DNA of 64,000 bases from Hydractinia symbiolongicarpus (lineage: Eukaryota; Cnidaria; Hydrozoa; Anthoathecata; Hydractiniidae), in the NCBI RefSeq assembly GCF_029227915.1, contig NC_079882.1, forward strand, positions 11,966,001 to 12,030,000, read 5' to 3'. How positions within the stretch are numbered: position 1 is the first letter of the stretch; each line of letters starts with the position of its first letter. Of this stretch, positions 49,188-63,289 are shown piece by piece. The notes under the pieces are model-generated. The model was not told the origin of the DNA. It did not search any database and saw nothing but the letters and a program-made list of their open reading frames with translations. Made by a program: the position numbers and the translations under genes.

Positions 49188-52100
49188 TTAAAAGTCTTCT
49201 GTTTTTATTTTCTTTCTTGGTGCAGGACTCACTTGACGAGGGTAATACTGGCGGTGATCAATCGTAGGCTTACCTGCACCCTCCATTTCTGTGTATTCGA
49301 TACGTTCTTTGTATATCATTTCCATGGATTGGCTTGTTAAATGAGCAGGATAAGAAGGATTCCTTGGACTTCCTGTACGGCGATAATCAGCGTGTAACCA
49401 CGGATCTTCATTTGATGGAATAACAACGGTTATATCCTCACCTTCCAAATTTCTTTTCAATAATTTACCATCTTGACCTTGATCTCGTTGAAATGGACTT
49501 GCGTGACTTGGACTGGACATAGTCACACGAGGAGAGCAACTAGACGACTTTGGATAAAAAACCTTCAGCTCATCGCGGTTGTAACCAAATAAATTGCGGG
49601 AATAACTCTCACGACCAGGAGGAGACATGTTTTGACGCGCTTTTGTCAATTCTAACAGCTTTGCACATGCTGGAAAAAGGTGTGGTTCTGTTAGAACCTT
49701 TTCTGAAGTCTTTTCTTTCGTTCTGCTCATAAGAGGATCAGGATGGCTTATATTATTAGAAGAGGATTTATCGGTAAATGCTGGGCTATCTTGTTGCTTT
49801 ATAACGTCATCTGATATGTTTTTATTACTCTGGTCGTTTGAATCAGTATTCTTCTTAGAAGAAATATTTATTAATGTTTCGCTTGCGCTAATTCCACTTG
49901 TACTGCGCATTATAACAGGAGTACACGATCGTGTCGGAGAAGAAGATACACGACCGGTTTTGTTCACACTTCCGCATGACTCATTATCCAAAACACTGGC
50001 TCCAGAAGAGTCGTCATTTGAAACTAACCTTTTATTTTTATGCATTTCCAATTGTAATGTTAACTCCTCAATGTAGTCATCCGCCCTTTTTAAAGCTTTT
50101 TTCCACTGCTGCACTTCCCGTTCATAATTATCCACTTTGGTCTGAAGTGCCACCATTGCATATTTATTATACCTGCAGCAAAGATGACATTGCACCATTA
50201 AATAATGGTCTGACAAGCAGTGCGAAAAAATAATAATTTAAGAAGACAGTTTGATAATTTAACCGAAGCTTCAAATTATTCTTCAACCCCTTCATAGTTC
50301 AGCTTAAAACTGTAAATTAAAAAAAACTTTTGGGAAAAGTTTTTCTTTTATACAGTGTAATGGCGGTAAACGAGACCCTGGATAAGCGAGAATTTTCTTA
50401 ACCAGAACCGAATTTCTCAGTCCCTTATACTGCCTTACTAAATAATAATAGGGGCCCGGGATAAGTGTGACTTTCGTTTAGTTGGCTCGATTTTTTTTAC
50501 AGTCAGGGATATCGATGACATGTAAGCGAAATCGTTGTATTGATGTACTGAACACACATTAAGCAAAATCATCGTCGATTTTTATGAGTTTTAAAAGCGC
50601 CAGTGGGACAAAACTTCTCATAAACAACTTTATTAAAAAATCCCACAGACATAATTTTGACGTTTCATTTGAAAAGTACACCAGAAATAGTAATTTTTAA
50701 TTTTTAATGGATAGATAAAAAGTCGCTTAAGTACAATCACTTGTTATTTTCATCGACAGCGAGTGACATCTGTCAACCTAATATGTCAATCAATGTACAG
50801 AAGAATTTGTGGATAGTAAACACATACTTACTTTTGCGGAGACTGTGAGAATTTGTTTTCTTCTTTTAACTTTTCAATATCCTTAAAACATGACTCTCTT
50901 TCTTTCTCAAGTATTTTGATATCCTGTAAGAAAGAAATACCACTTTCAACAAACATACAAATAAATACTATACAAGAAACAAGTATGAAAAAAATAAAAA
51001 ATATATACTTAAATCAAACTAATTAAAACAAGAGTTAAATCAGTGGGCAAGTCGAAAATTACCTTTCTCAACGCAGCATTGACGTGTGACATGCTTTCAT
51101 TCGCACTGATCATTTCTTGCAATTTATTCGACAGTTTCAGAATGGTTCTAATATCGCCTACATTATTTTCTTCGGTTTTAGAAGAAGTATTATTATTTTT
51201 TATTGAGTCATGCAGTTTTAATCGACTTTGTATGTCTCGTTCATCAAGTTGTAAACGTAATTCTTCATTTTCTTCTTTCAATTTGACATTCTCTGCTGAA
51301 TAACTTTTGATTGTCTGCTCTAAATACTCGATTTCATGCTAAAACAGACAAATAAATATATAAACTATTATAAAATGCCAAAAAAGATCAAAGAATAGCG
51401 AAATTAAAAATTTTTAATGAAAATTTTTTAAAATGAAGAATCATGTTAAACTGTAATCTTTCATACAACAAAGTATAAAACCTCCTGAGCGAACTTTGAT
51501 AAAGCGGTGAATTCTTTGGTTGTGTTTGATAATAAAGAAGTAGCCCGTTAGTCAGACGAAAGGTAAGGGGGGGGGGGGGGGGGGGTCGAAATTACTTAAT
51601 TAGTGAAAATATATTTTTCAAATTCTAAGCCCAAAAGCATATATAAAGTGATTACTAAAAAAAGTTCTTTAAATTTGACTTGCATTTCACGAAGCAAAAA
51701 AAGTTTTAAAAACCTACTTGGAATTCTTCAAACATCATCTTCAATCTGGTTCGTCTCATCTGCGACTTGACCAACGGATCATTCATTAAGTCCTGGTTTG
51801 ACTCGTCATCAAAACTACCTGTATATATATGCAGAAATTAGGGTCAAGATAGCGGAGCTTGAACCAAGTAAATAATGAGTGAAAACAACGGTGGGAAATG
51901 TTTGGCACGTAAAAAGTGCTACGTCTTACAAAGTGAAGTCAGATTAACCCCAATCGAAAATTAGTGACATCCGCTGGTAATTGACACGTTATAAAGTCAT
52001 CAAAGCGACTTCTTAAAATCCCTAGCGCGCAAAAATTTAAAGAATAACAAAAACGGGAAGTAAAGGAGAAATCCTTATGTTACTGACATCTCTATTGTGT

Positions 52101-55100
52101 CGCATGCTGAACTTTTTCTTTCTTCCTATCACGCAAGCGATAAGATAACAGCAACTGGTATGTCCAATAGTAATTTCTTCAGTAGCGACAGAGGAGGGGA
52201 GCTATTTCACGCAGGGTTTTATAAAAATATAAAGTGGTAGCTTTCTAGAAAAATCTTTAACATAAAGCTTAGTACAATTACGGTTAGTAGCCCCTTTTAA
52301 AAACAAATTCCTTGATGATCCGTAACTGCTGTAAGAATTGTTACTTTGAGAGCATGGCATCTTCTCAGAGCCCTACAACAATATGTATCTTGAAAAGATT
52401 TATATGCAGAAAGGCTGAACTAATAGATACCACATTTTTCTACAATTTTTGCCCTAAATTTCCCTAATTTATAAAAAAAGTCTATTCCTTAACATTCCCG
52501 GACTTTCGAAACCCCAAGATCCTTGTGTAATGAATGTAAGAAAAAAGTTCGAACCAATACACCACGAAACATTTAGAAAATTTTAAATATTTTTTCCTTG
52601 TTACAAAAATAATTAAAGCATCTAATTTCCTTGTAGAAATAAAATTAAAATCAAAAACAAAGAATTGGAAATAAGCCATATACGTGAGTAAACAAAGGAC
52701 TGGGTTAGAAACTTTACCTATTACGCAATGACAACAAGAAAATTTTTTTGGGACAAAATTCAAGAAAACTTCTGAGTTTAATTTCTCACATAGATATTTA
52801 CACAGGCGTTGCTTAGCTCAACATTTTGTTGACATTAAGAGTGCAATCTTGTAACATCGACCAGCGTCTCGTTTTTTACGGATATACCTGTAAGACAAGT
52901 CGGAGAAGATGACAGCGTAATATAACAACGGAAACGAACACAACCGCAAACGGTGACCGGTGACACCGCCCAGATTAAACTAATGCTATCTAACTGGCCT
53001 AAGACACAAGGTGAACAAAATTTTCCACATTTTGCGATCTCTGTAAGTTCATGACCGATTCGAAGCAATTTCTGCGTATGATTGGTACACAGGAAACTGA
53101 TATATCTTTAATCCCCTGCTAATTAGCAGACCTTTTTGTTCCCTTCCACCGTACGTGATGGAATTTGTGCATCACGACGTCACCACCGAGATGGCGTTTG
53201 ATTACCTATTTTGTTCCCACAGAAACCTAAAACCACGTCAACATATCTTTTCATTTGAGATGACGTAATAGTACTCAGAAAAAGGGAGGGGAAGAGGGGG
53301 ATCACAATTGAATTTGAATATATAAATGAAATCCATCTTATATGGACGGGGAAAATCTGTATTTTAGCATGTTGTAATTTTTTAGCAAATTCTATTTTAG
53401 ATGAAAAGGGAAAAGGGGCTCACGTAAACACCCCCACAAGACTAACTTTCGAAGGAAGCACTGATCACTATTTCTGCCTTCATTTTTATTTTCAATCAAA
53501 GCATCACTTGTTCCTACCACGCAAATTATGTGAAGGTTTTATAGGAAATAGTGTCAGGCTGATATCAGATAGAAACTATCTTTACTCAAAACAGGATAAG
53601 CAATGTCTAGTTTCTGCTGCTTAATTCTCACCCACATAAACATTGCATGGAGAAGTACAATAAGAATTTGGTGTACTATGTAATTCATTACTAGGAAAAG
53701 CATTCTTACATGGGCAGATATATATGTCGTCAGTTACCAACCGTAAAAGTACCCTTGTAATTTTTACAACTTTACATATAAACGGGATATGCGCAAGGAG
53801 GTATATAACCATGAGAGATCAATTTGAGATGCAAGGTTCGGCAGTTACATTGACTTAACCACATAAACACATTTGTAAAAGGAGTAAACGAAGAGCAATT
53901 ATTTTGCACTTAACATCTAGTAATCCACCGCAACTTCATGCTGAAAGGTTAACTCAATAAATCAATTTGGACGGATAATTTCGCCCTTACAAATATTTCT
54001 ATACGATTTGACAACTTTTTTAAACAAACGGATATTATAAATGAAGCAGCTTAGACCTGGATGTCAACCCAGCATTGAACATCCTTCCCCAAAAATAGAC
54101 GTTTTATACTCAGATTACTTAGAACATTAAACTTCTTGGTAAATTCGATCGGGGTAAAACTTGGCGTTTTCATTTTTTCGAAACGAGAAATACTTATATT
54201 GTTGGTTTTTCTGTCATATCTGTTTGCACAAACTCGATGCCATTTTGGCGCCATTTTCAAAATAACCCACTTTTTCTTCCATTTACAACTTTTTTGTTCT
54301 ATACATTCTGCATCGTATGTTTTTTTTTGAAATCGCTTTCATTTTTATGTTTGCGTTTTCTCAATGTGTCCTTAGAAATCTTTTTAGAAAAAACATGACC
54401 AGGTTTCTAACCTAGCCACATACACAAACCTGTCACTTAGCTACGGTAACATCAGTTTAAAAACGGCTAGTGACTTTTCTGGAAGGATTTGAAAAAATCG
54501 ACTAACACTCTGGCTTTCACAGAAAATCCCAGTGTTAATTCAAGTATATTTGCTGAAGTATAAATTTCAAACAGATATACGCTACCAGAACGAAAACAAT
54601 CATAATGAGTCTGACAATGGACATAAAAGATACAAAAAGGATTTAATTTAAAAAATATTTTAATATTTGATTTTGTTATTACGGTCCACATGTGATGAAG
54701 CAGCCTTACAAAGCACAAAAAAAAAAAGAGTTAAAAGTGTCAAACTCAGACTCACTTTTTCTCTACATAAAAAAATGAACAATAAGAATAATTAATTACC
54801 TGAACTAGTCATCATAAATTAAAAACTCTGTCGTCTTTTCTATTTTTAAAACCAAACTTTCAGACTATAATTTACAAATGAACTGTTTATGATTGATCAA
54901 GCATTTCATATGATGGCAGATTCAAAGGAGGTCAGCCATATTGACATAACAATAATAGACTGATGGAGTTACTCCATTATAAAGGTCAATCGAGGTCACT
55001 TTCATGTCTCTTTTTTTTCATTATCAACTTAAGAATAGGTTAGCTAAGGGTTATCCTTTAATTAAACAGTAAAATATTGTACAGATGGAGAAATAATATG

Positions 55101-58100
55101 TCGCAATGCAAAAAAAAACTCTTTCACTGACTGTTTAGCAATACTAACCGACATTCAATAAAAAAGACTTTATCGCTAAGAATGTTACCGTGAACTGTGC
55201 TGTGTCCGACCCGTGATTGGTTTACAAATACGTTATTCTTGTGTCAAGCGTTTTGGAATCACAAAGTTTTCTTATGTACCCCTTTGCAGTGACGTGCAAT
55301 ATAAAAAACGGAAATATAAATTTTTTTTCGTCATCATATCACACGAAAAACAATAACTTAAAAAACATCCACTTTGCATTAGGTTAGAGCTATTTTAAGT
55401 AACTGCGGATCTATTAATAACGTACTGTTTATAATTGTGTCGAGCGAGATACAAAACCAGTAAAGGTCAATGTTTAACATAATATCGGTTTTCGTTTTTA
55501 AACCACAAAATTACACGAAATACGATTGGTTAGTTGGAATGCTGAAATCTATTTGCTCAGCTAAGAATAGCATGATTGTTATAACTAACGATTGGCTGCA
55601 TGTTTCACTTTAACCTGGTGGCTAGATAGATTCTAAACAACTTAATTTACCAGACATTTACAGTGGATAATCAATACTTATCACGTTTTATCTCGTGTCA
55701 TGCAGCTCTTGCTCGTGACAAATACAAAGGTGTAAGAGGGGAGTCTCAAAGGTTACTAAAACTGATCTGTTTTAACTTATTGCCAAGAAACAATGGGAAT
55801 ATTTTTTGACTACTAAAAAAACATTCAAAGAAGTAATTTAGCATACCCTCTTTCATCAACACGATTACCATAAAAGAATAAATTTTGGCAGGAAGCTTTT
55901 TTACCAATTGTTGTTTAATTTAATCTCTGCAAGTATTGCCTTTCGCGACATGTACGATTTCTTTTTCCCAGCAAAATCAAAAAAAAAAAAATTCTGTGGA
56001 CAATGTTGTTATTTCATTAAAATATTTTTGTGAAAATTTGTACAACAAAGCCATTTTAGCGAAGCTCAATTTTATCGCGTGTAGCTTTTTAATTGAAATT
56101 AACAAAGTAAAATTTAACAAGGTGTAAATTTAATGTGAATAAAAAAATTGGGAAGATGCAACAATAGTCATTCAATTCTTCTTTCGTGTAAAATTCACAT
56201 GAAATCAAAATTAGGATTGCCTAAAATATGATAATATTTCAAAGAAATAACGTAAATAACGTCGTTCATCGTTTTTCATATCAGGCTTGCACAAACTGCG
56301 CATGCGCAAAATTCTTTACACATGCGCAATAGATTCATTTTGTTTTTACAATAAGTCATGCTCAGCCCGAAACTTTGGCATTGTCTTTTTTTAAATATTT
56401 TTTTCACGCAGTTGGATTTCTTTTATAGAACTTTGAACATAGAAGAAAACTTATTGTATAGATAACATTAGGAAGAAAAATTTCGATGAATGAACTTCAA
56501 CGAAAAAAGCGACAACTTTCGTCAGTGGCTGTGAAAAAAATCTTTCTGAATGAAGACGATTCAAAACAATGAACTATCCTTTTCAAGCTAAGGGAAAAAT
56601 CACCTAAAAATATCGTATGTGAAAAGATAAGACGACCATAATGTGGACAATGACGACAGATAAAAAATAATTTGTGTGTTGGCGAATAAAGATATGAATA
56701 TGAACGAATGAAAATAATAATTTATGGAATTGCTTTTAAATCTAATTTTCAATTTAGGATGCTAGCTAAATGTTTCTGTAAATACACTTCAGGACGAGAT
56801 TGTGAGTTTAGCTATTAAGAATTTAAGTTCTTAGTTCAAAATGAGATAAAAAAAACCAAAACTTTTAATAATTTATCTGCTATCGGTCGAATATAACTTT
56901 CCCTATCTTGTTGCAACAAGTTGCTTATTATTGAAGATTGTTTTTTTTTAATAAAGTCTATTGTGCAGACATTGACAAAAAAAATTTCTACAACATTTGC
57001 TGTGGAACACGCGTTTCCAATAAAGTTTTGTGCAACTTTTTAAATTTCAAAATAACGATGAAAATATCAAATGTCACACACATTTTGTTCTGTTAAAATA
57101 TTTCATATTGCATCATTCATACGTGAGAAACAGTGGTTCAGCTTTCCACCCAAATTTGGATTACATTGTCACCAAAAAGATGATGTCATTTGGCCTTGAT
57201 AAAAAAACAACTATTATTTCATTTCTTCCCTAAAATAGTTAGATCAATATTAAATAAATTATTTGGAAACTCAAAAAATATCGAAAAAAATTTTCGTCAC
57301 TTCGATATTTTTTCACTATTTTTTTCCTATCAAGAATGCATATAAGTTGAATGGTCACAACAGTTGAAAAATTCGTAGCCTAATATTTTGACAAAAACAT
57401 GCGTCTGTATCGAGTATTTTCGAACCAATCTCTGTTATGATTCCACATTACCGTTCTTAAAAGTTTTTTTTTCTGAAACTATAAACTTGAAACTTGAAAT
57501 TTTAATCTATCACGTATTGGGGATAGCATTCCGTACTTATGACGTCATCAAAAAAATATTTCAGAATTCTTTGAAAATGAAGGTACAAGTCAAGATTTGG
57601 AGCCAATTTTTTGTCTATTTCTTAGGATCTTAGGTGGGGGTCAAATTGGCCTCCTCTTAAGACAGATAGCGCCCTACAGTAGTGAGTAGCCAGTATAGTG
57701 TTTTCATTTTACCAATGACTAAACCTTTTTGTCAGAGTAATATTTCCGATGGCACGATAAAGTTTTTTTTAAAGCATTAACATTTTTTGTTTCACTCCGG
57801 ATACGAATTACATAATTCGAATCTATTTCATTCAAAAATTATTACAATTTCCGTGAAATTTCATGTGGGAGAAGAAAATTATTTTGAAGCAAATACGTGA
57901 GTATAAGATACACAATAGTTATATTTCTTTCTCTGAATATCTAACGACGCGCAATGTAATAACTACTACCTCACTACTTATTAAACCTAACTTTTCAATA
58001 TTAGTTTAAATGAAAAAAAAAAACACGCAATGGGATCTTAAAAATTGTCGTTCGCTCTGGTCTTTTGTTATTTTAATTAAAATTAAACCAAACATATCGC

Positions 58101-60795
58101 GTAATATTGAGTGCATTATTTCGGGAGTGATAATAGAAATGGAGAAGGCAAAGTAAATAATGGCGACAGATAAAGACAGAATACTAATATCTTTCAATAA
58201 AAGTTTTTGTTATGGAATATCCCTTTTTGGTATGTTTACCCGCCGTCTGTCTCCAAAATATTTTTTACCTATTCGTTACGTCACTTTTGTTTTACTTTCA
58301 TAACTAATTTCGGGGCCCAAATTGCTTCGTTTGTGCATTTAAATTTTGAATTTAGCCGCGTCAATTTGTGTCTTGCCTTACAAGTTAAAACACCTGTGTA
58401 ATAATGCCTATATTGCTGTGTGGAAAAAACCCTCAAAACGTATATTGAAATCAATAAGTAAAAAATTTTCCATCCGGAATTTGGCGATAGTAAAAAATTG
58501 CACTTAATACAACAAAAATATCAAAAAGAGTGTATTAATAAAAATAATATTTCAATACAAATGTTATTCGAATAAACAAATTAACTGAGAAATAAATACT
58601 AATTATGTTTAAAAAGAAAAACTGCGAAATGTAAACAAAAAGCAGAACAATATTTGTGTAACTGACGTAAGTCAGGTACGATCAGAAATCCCAACATAAT
58701 AATGGTTGAATTTCTAAGAACGTAAGTTCCCCTTGATTAGAACAAAAAAGGTTGATATGAGAAAAATAAAGTGAAAATTTGTTTCGCTTGCACATTACTA
58801 TTGATAGTTCAACTTGCAAAACAACAATGGCTGGAATGGAAAAAAAGTGAATATATACTGTGTGTTTCCAATACAAGCAAAATTTGACTTCGGTCTGAAA
58901 TTGTTTTTATTTTGTTTTTACATTTCAAGAATTTTGTATTTATTTTTACAGTACATTACAAATATCTGCAACCCAATCAGCTATTGATTTTGTGGAAACT
59001 TCTACCTTGCCATATACTTCTTCCTTTTTGTTGTGTTTTTAAAAAGAATCAGTGTCTGTCATTGTTCTTATTTTTAAACAATTCCCAGAGCGCATAAAAA
59101 TGACGAGTTGTAAATCACGAAAGCTTTTCTTTTTAGTAAAGTTTCAGATCACAAAAATATCTGCTTTAAAGGTTTTCCAAGTATTAGGATGTTCACCACA
59201 AATGTCTATGAAGTTGTTTCTCAAAAACCATGTGTATGTGTAAAAAATAATATTTTAAATTGATAGATCATAGGATTAGATTTGATCCACTAAAAGTACG
59301 CTTACCATTACAGCTGAAATTTAAAAACGTCCTATTTCTCGAGCATTTGAAAAAAAGGAAACTAAAAAAAAATAAACTGAAAGATCTAATAAAATTTTTT
59401 ATATAAAACTAAGGCTAACTTTCGGCAGACAACTAGCTAAGCAAATTCGACCAGCATTTTATTATAACGTTTTTACTTCTCGAAAAACTATATGTGGAGC
59501 GAATAGCTAAAAGTATGATAAATCTGTAGATGTACCTAGAACTATCTAGACGTTACTAGAACTATCTTCACTTACATGAATATTCGCTAACAAAATCATC
59601 GTGTCAGGGTGTCGTAACTATTTCTTAAACAAGAAAGCGAAAGAAAAAAATTTCTGTCCGAAACAAGGATAATTTTCTTAATGCACGACACCAATACAAA
59701 AAAATAGCAACCATAGAAATGCGACAAAAATAAGAAATGAAATAACGAAGGTATAATTGGGGGTAGAATATAAGGCTAAAAACAACGAAAAAATTGATTA
59801 AACTGGCTGTATTAGACGTAGACTTTCGTCTAATTTTAATGTGTATGTACATTACGACACGTTTTTTAAAAGTTAGAAGAAACTTCTCTTTATCGCAATC
59901 TTCGTTTTTACAGGGTTTTGACATGCTATAAAATTTACTATTGTAAATAGCGCTGCAAAACAGCTACAGGTCTACGAAGATATTCTCCTAGTCTAAATAT
60001 ACAAAGATGGAAACATGCCTACTCGTTGAACCGTGACAAATAAAGAATTTTATAGCAAAAAAAAATATTTTTATAGATACATATTGTGGTTTTTTTAAAA
60101 TATTTTTTAAAATATTTTTTTTATTTTTCTGACTCCATTCAAGCTAAGGTTAACTTCCACTTTACTTTCCAGCGAAATCATTTTGTGAAATACGAAGACG
60201 ACCTTGACAACTAGAGGTGAAGATATAGCGAAAGGCGTGGTCTTCCCACGTGCTTATTTCTCACATTGACATCTCACTCCACAATGCTCTACAATAAGAG
60301 GGGTCATTTTTCAAATTTCCGTTCAGTTGTAAGCGTTCTTTACCTATTTCTCAGATATTTCAGTTTTAAGCTGCCGCATGTGTTTGGTTTGTTTAGTCAA
60401 AAACTTCATTCAACATATGGTATATCTACACAATTAAAATATTCCACAAATAAAATAATCAATTAAGGACACGTTACGATCAAGAAAATTATTGCTAATA
60501 TTTTGTAAGGTGAGAAAAAAATTAAAAAGATTTAAACTAAATAAAGAAAACGGTTGTAAAGAAAAAAAGAACACTTCAAAATAATGATAATGCATTGTAT
60601 GAATGTCAATGAATTAAAATAAAATCAATACTAGCTATAAATATAAGAATCTATCTTACCTAAAATTTTCTTATATGGGTTTTCTTCATTAATTGGTACG
60701 CGACATGCAGGGCAATAGGCACTATTTTCTAGCCACCTATCGAGACAGGATGAACAAAAAACATGGTGATTTGAACAAATGGCAGGATCTTTAAC
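49188..60795 (-). CDS. OBI1: OBI1/RNF219-like RING E3 ubiquitin ligase, five exons seen, first exon missing
   Basis: In vertebrates this protein multi-mono-ubiquitylates the origin recognition complex to help origin firing (nucleus). Exons, minus strand: 60795-60660, 51818-51718, 51338-51063, 50923-50832, 50172-49188; all junctions are gt/ag and phases agree (1,590 nt, 529 residues plus stop). The first exon seen holds most of a RING (CSNHHVFCSSCLDRW ... CPACRVPINEENPYKKILG), closely like the vertebrate protein. The next gives GSFDDESNQ ... MRRTRLKMMFEEF, parallel to the vertebrate helix after the RING. Then come coiled coils (HEIEYLEQTIKSY, KLKEENEELRLQLDERD) and KYAMVALQTKVDNYEREVQQ ... RADDYIEELTLQLE, a second conserved coiled coil. 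The last 270 residues are Ser/Pro-rich and probably disordered, ending KKIKTEDF. The first RING cysteine pair (CxxC) must lie in an exon above 60795 that I could not find; it may be outside the window. Confidence 0.88.
51567..51585 (+). repeat. poly-G run, 19 bases, in OBI1-like intron
   Basis: Uninterrupted G tract (C tract in the gene's sense strand) within the intron between the exons at 51338 and 51718. Confidence 0.95.
51819..60659 (-). other. 8.8-kb intron of the OBI1-like gene
   Basis: Much longer than the other introns here (mostly under 1.1 kb). I recognise no embedded gene. Two ATG-containing segments followed by donor sites in the matching phase (52372-52282 and 54815-54800) might be alternative first exons. 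NRF-1-like 'tgcgcatgcgca' sits at about 56298. Other short frames have no known domains. Confidence 0.6.
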
Positions 60796-63289
60796 CTAAG
60801 AGTATAATAATTGCTATAAGGTTAAGTGGAAGGTCGAAAGACATTAAAGCAACATTCTGGCTTCCATAAAGAGCAAATAATATCAGAATGTACATTGTTA
60901 CCAAGTGCTTAATCAAAAGGTCAACATGATGTTAAAAGATGTTTAATTAAATCTTACATGTGTGAAATTAACAGAAAAAAAAATGCAGGGTGAAGTGCCA
61001 TCTTTGCTTGCAATAAAGATCAACGAAACATCAATTATCGACAGGGTCACCTTATTTACAGCACATCAAATTTTGCATGTTAAGAATAAAATTTAATTAC
61101 TTCGGACATTTTTAGTTGCAATCAAGTTTCGGCACCTTCAATAATTTTATGTTGTTTTCCCTATGTACCATATCAACAATTGTTTACATTTTATGTGGTT
61201 AAATATAGGACTAAGCGTGTGAAGCAAATTTACTGGTGCCAGACAGACGACATTTAGTTACTCGCCTATCAGGTAATTATAGTACGTTGGTTAAATCACA
61301 ACATTACATTTCACGTAAACATGATCTGTCAAATTTTAAAAATGATTTACGCAAACTTTATAACAAACAGTAATGTTTGCCATGATGATGCAACAAGTCA
61401 ATTTCAGGAAAAATCTTTCAAAATTGATACAAAAATAGAACAACGTAAAGTATGCAATAAAAAAAAAATACAATGAATGCCATTAACGTTGTTTTTCTCA
61501 GACAACAATCAATCAAAAAACATAGAAATGTATTTGTTCTGAATCATTTCTTGTGATTGATATATACAACTTCATCCAAAAATTAAAAAGGTAAAGGCAA
61601 CATGTATATAAATTTCGAAAAAATTTTAAAACCCATATATCTCATTAACCACTTAACACTAGTTAATTATAAATAAAGCCTCAATGTTTTTATAAGAATA
61701 AAAACAGCTAAAAATGACCAATTTGTAACATATTGTAGATCTTTTACAGTTGACATACAGTTGTTACAGCCTGAAGGACTTAACATGTAAAATGTAATTA
61801 TTCAAAAAAGTTTATGATTCGGTGTTTTATTGCAATACAGCTTGGAAATCACCTGGTTGAGTGAGTCCATAACAACCCAAATCAAACGAGATCGGGTATG
61901 TCAACTCGCTCCTATTAAGCGTGTGAAACAACCGTTTTGTTTGCCTTACTTTTTAGGAAAATAGTCACTGCATCTTAAGCAAGAACTTATTTTAACCTTT
62001 ATATAAGATCTGGGATCTAAACAAAATTTATTTCCTCAATTTTAACCTTTGTCTTTCACAATAAATATTAATGCAAGGCCTGGGGTCAACCCCAAAACAT
62101 GACCACAACCTTTAAATCCTTAACCGAGATTATCAAAACTGGAATGTTTATATAATTGTAAAATGGTAACATTAATTCGTGTTATTTCTCAAATAGTAAA
62201 ATAGTAGTTTAATTGTGAGGGAGTGCAATTTCCAAGGATCTAGAGTGTCCAATTTATAATATACTAGTCGGTTATCCGTGAATAAAGCCAGGGGATGGCC
62301 TGTTATTTTGATACCGCATTGCTTGCGTATTGCTATTTGCGGTACCATTTTTCGTGACAGACAGACAGACGTATACAGGTATTATAATATAGATTTCTCT
62401 TATCATCAACTAAGGTGGTGACTTTAGGAGATTGTACAAACAGGAAAATACCTCTTAGAAACTTATCATCTCATCTTTAAGTACAATCTAATTATTATTT
62501 ACACAAAATTACTTTTGCATTTCTTTGTGCTGATTAACAAATTAAAAAATCACCATGCTACCCTGGTGTATTAATTTGCTATTTGAATTGAGTTCACAAA
62601 TTGTTACAAATTTTGGTTTACATGGTCAAGATTGCATATAGACAGGCTTTGGAACTTTTCTTTTAAGTATTCTGGAAGAAGGCTAAGGATTTCAACATAA
62701 CAAATTAAAAATTAATTATATTAGTGCACAATGATATAAAATTTTACTGAAGCCTGCTTCTGTGATGTTTTGTTATTCAGTACTCCCCAAATTGGATAAG
62801 TGGTTTACTTTACTGTAGTATCAACTTATGCATCACCATCTTCTCCTGATTATGTGTCTTATCTAATCACGAACAATTGCTGTACTGGACCTAACTTGTG
62901 CAATTTACAGAATAGACAGACCCAAACAATGCTGGAGTAGCTCGCCAATGAGAAATTTGTGTATGGTGGAGTATGACATTTTAATGTACATATTGTTATC
63001 TTTCTAATCGTTTATTAAATATTAAATAAACCTACATTATTATGGAACTAGACAGAATAGAATATTATAAATACAATTGAAATTTCCGCGCCCGAAGGCG
63101 TAGGAAATTCTTTGAAACCGTCTTTTTTTTCTTTCGGAGCATTTTTTGAGAAAAAATCGACCCTGGGATTTCGCGTTCCTCTGAGAGGAGGATAGTATTG
63201 GTATAACTGACTAACTAACTAACCCTGTCCCAAATGGTCAATTGCAACGTCACAGATTTAAACTTCGTACCCAAGTTCCCTAAGTACTG
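60796..63289. other. intron 1 or upstream region of the OBI1-like gene
   Basis: No exon recognised on either strand. It contains a dispersed repeat at 62255-62395. Confidence 0.5.
62255..62395. repeat. dispersed repeat related to 11225-11420
   Basis: Holds 'tactagtcggttatccgtg' near 62263, a gacagacagacag tract near 62356 and AT-rich near-palindromic ends. A short stretch just before it, 'gatctagagtgtccaattta', is present inverted at about 876-895, so this edge is also repeated in the window. Confidence 0.6.

Noticed and set aside
52282-52372. Constitutive exon between the RING exon and 51818
   Set aside because: The RING exon ends in phase 1, and joining it here gives an immediate stop, whereas joining directly to 51818 is in frame and matches the family; kept only as a possible alternative first exon.
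61940-61990. Minus-strand CLRC segment as the missing first RING exon of the OBI1-like gene
   Set aside because: A CxxC is present before a gtaagg donor, but the exon would end in phase 2 while the RING exon must be entered in phase 0.
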